Below are positions 55,216 to 64,000 of a DNA stretch of 64,000 nt, piece by piece; position 1 is the stretch's first letter; each line of letters starts with the position of its first letter. The stretch is from NCBI GenBank assembly GCA_012861695.1, contig JAAOOA010000399.1:9997647-10061646 (forward strand). The letters run 5' to 3'. A program made the translations under genes and the position numbers. This DNA is from Trematomus loennbergii. Taxonomy: Eukaryota; Chordata; Actinopteri; Perciformes; Nototheniidae. Under the pieces are notes generated by a model. The model ran no database searches. It worked only from the letters and a program-made list of their open reading frames with translations, and was not told the origin of the DNA.

Positions 55216-56546
55216 TGGTGAATACTCATATCTTTTAGGAGCAAAATAAATCAGTAGATGTGACGACATCAAAGATTGGTTAGAAAACAATGCAGGAGGA
55301 AGGAAAGAATAAACTCCAGCGATGATTCAGAACCTGTCCAAAAGAGGGAGCACTGAAATAGGATTTAACTTGAGGTCAAAATAGAGTTTTGCAAAACTGG
55401 GGCAACATCATCTTAAATTATGCACATGCTGGGGCAAGTTTCAAGCCAAAGCCAGTCAATAACATTTCATCTGATTTCATCTTTCTACCGCTCAAAAAAG
55501 ATCTCAGGCGTTCTACATTTTGTAACGCGCTTCAAAAAATGTTGAGGTCTGATGTTTCAGTGAAAAACAAAGACCCGCAATTCTTTGTGGATGTCTGCCA
55601 CTCCATCAAGACAAGGCTGCGACTTTATTTTTCATGAGCAACACAAGACGCGCAGTAAATTGCTGTGAAGTGTGTCACTGGTGGGTTAAGATGGATTTGC
55701 CAAGCCCTTATCTTACCTTTGAACACAACTCTGATTAAGACAGCGATTTCTGATGGCTTGGATAAACAACCTGAGGTATTGTGGAAATCGGGAGACTTGT
55801 AAACAAGCGTTTGAACAAAAAGTGCACAAACATCACAAAGGTATCGAATTATGTGGAGAGCTTAGCAATCAACTGTGCCACTAAAATCTCATCAGTGTTT
55901 TTGATATTGAAGTTGTCCCTTTATTAGGCAGAGACGAGGGAATAGGGAAAAAAATCTAAAGTAGTTTTGATCAATATTTCAAATACTTCAATCTCTTAGC
56001 GGGGCCTGCATGAAAGAGTAACCGAGACGCTGTAACTATTTTAGGGTCATGTTTTAATGAGGCGATGGCAAGACAGTGTTGATCAGACACATTCATTGTC
56101 AGTTTTCAACTTTGAAGGAGAACATCTGCATATAGCTTTGCACTCCATAACCTGCAATTCAGTTCAGTCATTAGATAGCTTTTCTTACTGTTAATTGTCC
56201 TGTCATTATTCAGAGCTCTTTTTGCGCAAGTGGTGATCATTGTTCTATACTCTTGTCTTTCCATTAAGGGGGCAATAGAGGTGTGCCGTTTTATATCTTA
56301 ACTTAATGGTATTCTTTAAATATGATTCAATTGTGATAACAGCAATATTCTGATGTAATGACTTCATGCTGAGAGATACAAGGAACAATGGAAAGAGAGG
56401 ATAAGAAATAAAGCGTACAGAAAACTGAAAAAGAAACAAGTTATAAGAAAAATTAATCAATAAATAAAAACTATGGTGGTTAAATGGGATTAAAGAGAAA
56501 CTTTGCTGCATTTGGCAACAGTTTAAAGGTCCACTTTGAGGTGAAT
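55216..56546. other. Unique DNA, no gene supported
   Basis: The stretch 55,480-55,760 is smooth, with an 82-codon frame (55,389-55,637) lacking any recognisable domain. It may be conserved noncoding DNA. No other feature. Confidence 0.4.
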
Positions 56547-56550
56547 TTAA

Positions 56551-57734
56551 CCTGTTAAGCCCTGAGCCTGTTTTTCAGGTCTCAGGCTCGAAAATGACAT
56601 TCCCAGAACAAATGACCATATCTTCCCTTCTAAAAGGGTTAAATTAATAATCTTTTTTCTCAAAGTAATGATAAACCTGTGAGTTGGATGTAGAAAAGTC
56701 AGAACAATATAGATGTTTTTTATTTTAAAGAAAATTCAGATTTTACATAGTAAAGAACTGTAAATGATAGTGTCCGTCCAAAGATTCTTTTTTACTTATA
56801 GTGAAAACTACCCTTGGATGATGGTAAGGTAGACTAAAAGCTTTAGGAATCCAAAGTACAACATATAATAAGTACCCTGTATCAAGATTGATGCAAAACA
56901 AGTGACATTTGACCTTTTTAGAGAGGTTTAGCCAAAAAAACTCCACCTCTGAGGTGATTTGGGTGGAAATGTTTTTTTCTCCCATATCTCTGGCACCCCT
57001 TTGTCGATTTTGATGTTTGACACCTCTTTCTGACCGTTAGAGCCAATAGAATCGAAGGGGGATTCCCCCACACACACACGTTGTAAAACAAAAAAGTGGG
57101 GCTTTGCGCATGTAGTTTTGCATGAGAGTGAAGCTATCTCTCGCTCTGACATCTAGAAACGGAAAAGCAGTCTTATTGGCAGTCTTATTGCTCATGGATT
57201 ATCAGAAATCATTTCAAAGGGACACAGACACATTGGATTAACCTATGGATTAACTTCAGCAGCGTTTTTATCGTTTTAATGCCATTGAAGACCACTTTGG
57301 AGCAGACTACAGAGACAAGGTAACCATGTTAGCATTTTTAGCTACCTAGCGCCACATGTTTTGATGTCTGTTTTTGTTTATAACGTCGCGATTTCGTATA
57401 ATTGAGTGATAATGAGGGTACCCTTCGATTCTGTGTCACCTCACGATGTGAAACGATGTCATGGATGTGGAGTAAAGATAAATAATAAGGTTTTGTGAGT
57501 GATTTTCGGTGCAGTAATCTGTTAGCATTTTTCGCTCGTTGCTAATTCAGAAGGTTCAGCGTTAGCATTGTTGTTTTTTTTTTAAAATAAATTAAAATGA
57601 TTAGTTAGATGAGTTTCTTCCCGTTACATGGATAAAAACATTCATAGTTTATTAAATGAACATGCCCTCAGACACTGTTTCCTGCAAGATGTTGCGGCAG
57701 TGCCCCGGTACCGGGGTCTCTCGGGCTTAACAGG
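56551..57734 (+). mobile_element. piggyBac-like non-autonomous element, TTAA-flanked
   Basis: TTAA lies at both flanks (56,547-56,550 and 57,735-57,738). The termini CCTGTTAAGCCC are perfectly inverted; similarity continues weakly (CTGAG versus CGAGAG). TTAA plus a CC-start terminus is the piggyBac pattern. The 1,184-bp body has no transposase catalytic frame. At about 57,300-57,320 the phrase CAGAGACAAG|GTAACC resembles a first-exon donor, so it may be a deletion derivative that retains a promoter and 5' exon. The right terminus holds a GC-rich palindrome (CCCCGGTACCGGGG at about 57,701). Confidence 0.72.
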
Positions 57735-57838
57735 TTAATTAACTCTAAATTACTTTTGTTGTTCAAAAACTAAAGAGCTGAACAAGAAAAACTGTTTTAT
57801 GTAGAAAAAACTATAACTCTTATTTTGCTGGAATTCTA

Positions 57839-58052
57839 CACTGAAAAGACTGAAACGTTGCTTAAATTAAGTGTATTATGTGAACACATTTCACATAACT
57901 GTATCAGGTTAGTTGAAAGCAATAATATTAAGTTGAACCTAATATTTGTTATTTAAATGTCATATTATTGCTTTCAACTAACCTAATACAGTTATGTGAA
58001 ATCTGTTGACATTAAACATTTAATTAAAGTCAACGGTTCAGTTTTTTCAGTG
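57839..58052 (+). mobile_element. Small TA-flanked MITE with internal hairpin
   Basis: Ends CACTGAAAAGACTGAA and, inverted, CACTGAAAAAACTGAA (15/16), flanked by TA at 57,837-57,838 and 58,053-58,054: a Tc1/mariner-type layout. Inside, TTTCACATAACTGTATCAGG (about 57,889) recurs inverted at about 57,983 together with TTAGTTGAAAGCAATAATA, forming a long stem around an AT-rich loop. Confidence 0.8.
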
Positions 58053-58054
58053 TA

Positions 58055-58253
58055 TGTTCTTGAAATTAAGAATATATATTTTTTGTATTCTGTAATTTCG
58101 TCAAGAAAAGCAACTAACATTAATAATTGTGATTATATTTTAAGGTCATATCACCAACCCTTCGAAGGGAGCTTATAGTTCTCCATGGACTGTATATGAT
58201 CTCAATATATTATATCAACAGAAACAGTCTTACTTGCTAATGAAAGGCTGTAA
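58055..58253. other. Short unique spacer
   Basis: Nothing supported. Confidence 0.5.
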
Positions 58254-58267
58254 CCCCCCCCCCCCCC
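58254..58267 (+). repeat. C14 homopolymer
   Basis: Fourteen consecutive C, followed by TCTCCC-type sequence; G-quadruplex-prone on the minus strand. Confidence 0.9.
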
Positions 58268-58826
58268 CTCTCCCTTTTTCTCTTGGATGCAGATGTAGAT
58301 GGAAATGAGCAGGGTGATCCAGCCCACAGTCTGTCACTGATCAGTTAGTCCTCCTTCACCTCTGGCTGCCTGCCCTGTGTCCCAGGACAGACACCGAGGT
58401 AAAGACTTGGTCACCAGTGTGAGCGCTCTGTCTGTTCCCTTCTACACCCGTTTCACCTCTGTCTTCCAGCTTATGCGTTTGTCTTTTTATGCAAAGCTCA
58501 TCCCTCCCTCTCTGCCTCCCTCCACCACTGTCCCAACGCATTGTCTCTCACCTCGGCCCAACATTACTCCTCCCCACTTCTTCCCTCCTCCCGAATCAGT
58601 CTCTCTTTCCCTATTGCATCTGTTTGTTGTATTCCCAGGGGCCGTGAGGGGCCAGAAGGGTCCATGAATAAGTCATTAACTTTGGCCCCCCAGACTCTGT
58701 GATCATCGCCAACCTGTTCAAAAACATGGGTCCCCGCCACCTCTCTCGCTCCCTCTGCACCCCTGTTTCCGCATCCATAAGCAATGAAAATATAAATAAA
58801 TAAAGCATTAGGGACTGTGAGTTTGT
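58268..58826. other. C/T-rich unique DNA, no gene supported
   Basis: Pyrimidine-biased on the plus strand (58,430-58,620), with opposing open frames on both strands but no domain. Confidence 0.45.
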
Positions 58827-58916
58827 TTGTGTGTGTGTGTGTGTGTGTGTGCGTGTGCGTGTGCGTGTGCGTGTGCGTGTGCGTGTGCGTGTGCGTGTGC
58901 GTGTGTGTGTGGGAGG
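58827..58916 (+). repeat. (GT)n(GCGTGT)9 compound repeat, Z-DNA prone
   Basis: About 12 GT units, then nine perfect GCGTGT hexamers starting at 58,851 (next at 58,857 and so on to 58,899), then GT again. Strict purine-pyrimidine alternation with regular CpG steps is a strong potential Z-DNA former. Confidence 0.97.
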
Positions 58917-62676
<3,760 letters not shown>

Positions 62677-62743
62677 ATGTAAAGCGTCTTTGGGTCCAAG
62701 AAAAGCGCTATATAAATAGAATTTATTGTTATTATTATTATTA
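62677..62743 (+). mobile_element. L2-type LINE 3' tail
   Basis: ATGTAAAGCGTCTTTGGGTC, AAGAAAAGCGCTATATAAAT and an ATTTATTG(TTA)n end form the characteristic 3' terminus of fish L2-group LINEs, which is recognised by the element's own reverse transcriptase. The rest of the element is absent (5' truncation). Confidence 0.75.
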
Positions 62744-64000
62744 GATAACATGCAGCCTCACTTTCAGGACAATGTGTCCCTTTTTCCATATAGCCTACAG
62801 AAACATGCATCATTAATTAACTATAGCCAGTTTTGTTCAGCAGCTCTTCCAAAATTATTACTGAGACTTAGGCACGCAGAAACGGCAGGATACTAAATTG
62901 GAAAAACAAATCTACATTGTATCCTTTTATCACGTTCAGAAAAACGAAAGAAAGAAGAATAGATCTACGATTTGCTAAAATTATCAATAGGGATTTTGTT
63001 GTAAAAAGCTTAAATTATATTGAGTCCAGCCCCCTCAAGACCCCCCTTCCCTAGCTAATGCTTACAGAAAGACAGCGACAGCCCCAATTCATAAAATAGA
63101 TTAAATCACGGGTTTACTTTTACATGGAGCGTCTAGCCAGCTTTATTGCTCTTTGAGACATGTTGCTGATTGAAGGGTACATTCAGGACACACTCTTAGA
63201 AGAGGAGTCCTAATGCATGGAGAGTGTATGAGCAGCTGTGTGCCATACAGGACAGAGGAGGAGGATAGTGAGAGGATAAAGGGAGGGGAAGCAGGTGGGG
63301 TGGACGGGGTGGAGGAGGAGACTGCTGCCAGGAGGGCAGGCTTGGCTCTCCTTTGGAGGGAACAGAAGGAAGAAAGAAAGTCTCTTAGGCATTCGTAATT
63401 TCTGTCTACCAATTTATCCGTCCCTGCCTTTTGCTTCTCCCCCGTTCATACTGCATCTGGACTCACGCTTTTTCTGTTTTGTTTCCCCTTTTCAACACCA
63501 CTGATTTCTAACGTTGCCCTTTCTTCTCCTTCCTGTGCAGGCTCTATATGTCCTCTAGACTTTCATACTTTGTCTTTCATGCCTTTCATGGTTCTGTATC
63601 TCTCCTCTGCACCTTCTCTCCACTTTTGCCTCTTTGTGTGTGTTTTAACCATCTTCTCGCTGCATGCTCCATCTTTTCACAGGGAAAGAGCTTGGCGTGA
63701 GATCTGTGCCAGTGCAGTCTAGATTGTGCCACCCTACCGAGAGAGTGGGTGTCAAACACAGACATCGGCACAGCTTGCCAGTGAGATGGCACCGCATTGA
63801 AGCCAATGGCTGCAGAGAAACATGAATATATGTCTGCTGCCACCCACTCACCGTGCACCTGATCCCTTTGGTTCACTTAAATCTGAAAGAATAACTTCAT
63901 TTTAAATAAAACCTTCTGATGTTCCATCCTTATTTCTGCCACAGAAACAGTAGGAGATGTCAGACTTATCTGTTTCTCAACTTAATACTGCCCTTTGCAC
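62744..64000. other. Unique DNA, possible exon near the end
   Basis: A plus-strand pyrimidine-rich acceptor (CCATCTTTTCACAG) at about 63,667-63,680 is followed by a frame open for about 45 codons (starting KELGVRSVPVQS) to a TGA near 63,824. No protein family is recognised and no donor is evident. Purine-rich sequence lies at 63,250-63,380. Confidence 0.35.

Overview
This window looks like nuclear DNA of a teleost fish, probably a percomorph. The base composition is AT-rich, long (CA)n/(GT)n microsatellites recur, and fish-type interspersed repeats are present: a tRNA-derived SINE with the usual GTCGCTTTGGATAAAAGCG tail, hAT, Tc1/mariner, PIF/Harbinger, TTAA-type MITEs and L2-like LINE pieces. 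Nothing bacterial or viral was seen. I found no conserved host protein-coding gene, so most of the window is gene-desert or intronic sequence. Most long open frames are CA/GT-repeat translations or chance frames.

Layout. 1-12 kb: unannotated DNA with a 202-bp hAT MITE (2.6 kb), two pure CA/GT arrays (3.2 and 11.0 kb) and a decayed Tc1/mariner-type element (9.1-10.5 kb) that keeps only the N-terminal, DNA-binding part of its transposase. 12.2-13.6 kb: a 1-kb non-autonomous hAT, with a second copy of the 2.6-kb MITE family inserted 21 bp from its target-site duplication. 14-25 kb: microsatellites, a diverged tandem duplication (18.0-18.5 kb), a TTAA-flanked MITE (18.8 kb), and a MITE directly followed by a SINE (24.4-25.3 kb). 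28-38 kb: simple repeats and two hAT elements with perfect 8-bp target duplications (31.5 and 37.6 kb). 39.5-40.1 kb: a PIF/Harbinger-like MITE with a 48-bp palindrome. 43.3-49.0 kb: a satellite array of thirteen ~294-bp monomers in an alternating A/B pattern. Each monomer contains a captured SINE tail, and degenerate precursor copies lie just upstream. 50-51 kb: a G-run, an imperfect GT array, a SINE and an L2-like reverse-transcriptase remnant. 51.9-55.2 kb: a repeat-associated segment carrying two small, spliced, tail-to-tail transcription units. 56.5-58.1 kb: a piggyBac-like TTAA element and a small TA-flanked MITE. 58-64 kb: a Z-DNA-prone tract, a long CA array and an L2 tail.

Three observations stand out. 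(1) At 51.9-55.2 kb, a plus-strand two-exon gene and a minus-strand three-exon gene converge. Both have canonical splice sites, both keep an open frame across their introns, and their poly(A) signals lie about 90 bp apart. (2) The satellite at 45.1-48.96 kb shows dimeric higher-order structure, chimeric monomers and apparent local precursors. (3) A hairpin inside the SINE tail differs between the interspersed copies and the satellite by two compensatory base-pair changes. All family assignments rest on reading termini and target duplications by eye; no database search was run.
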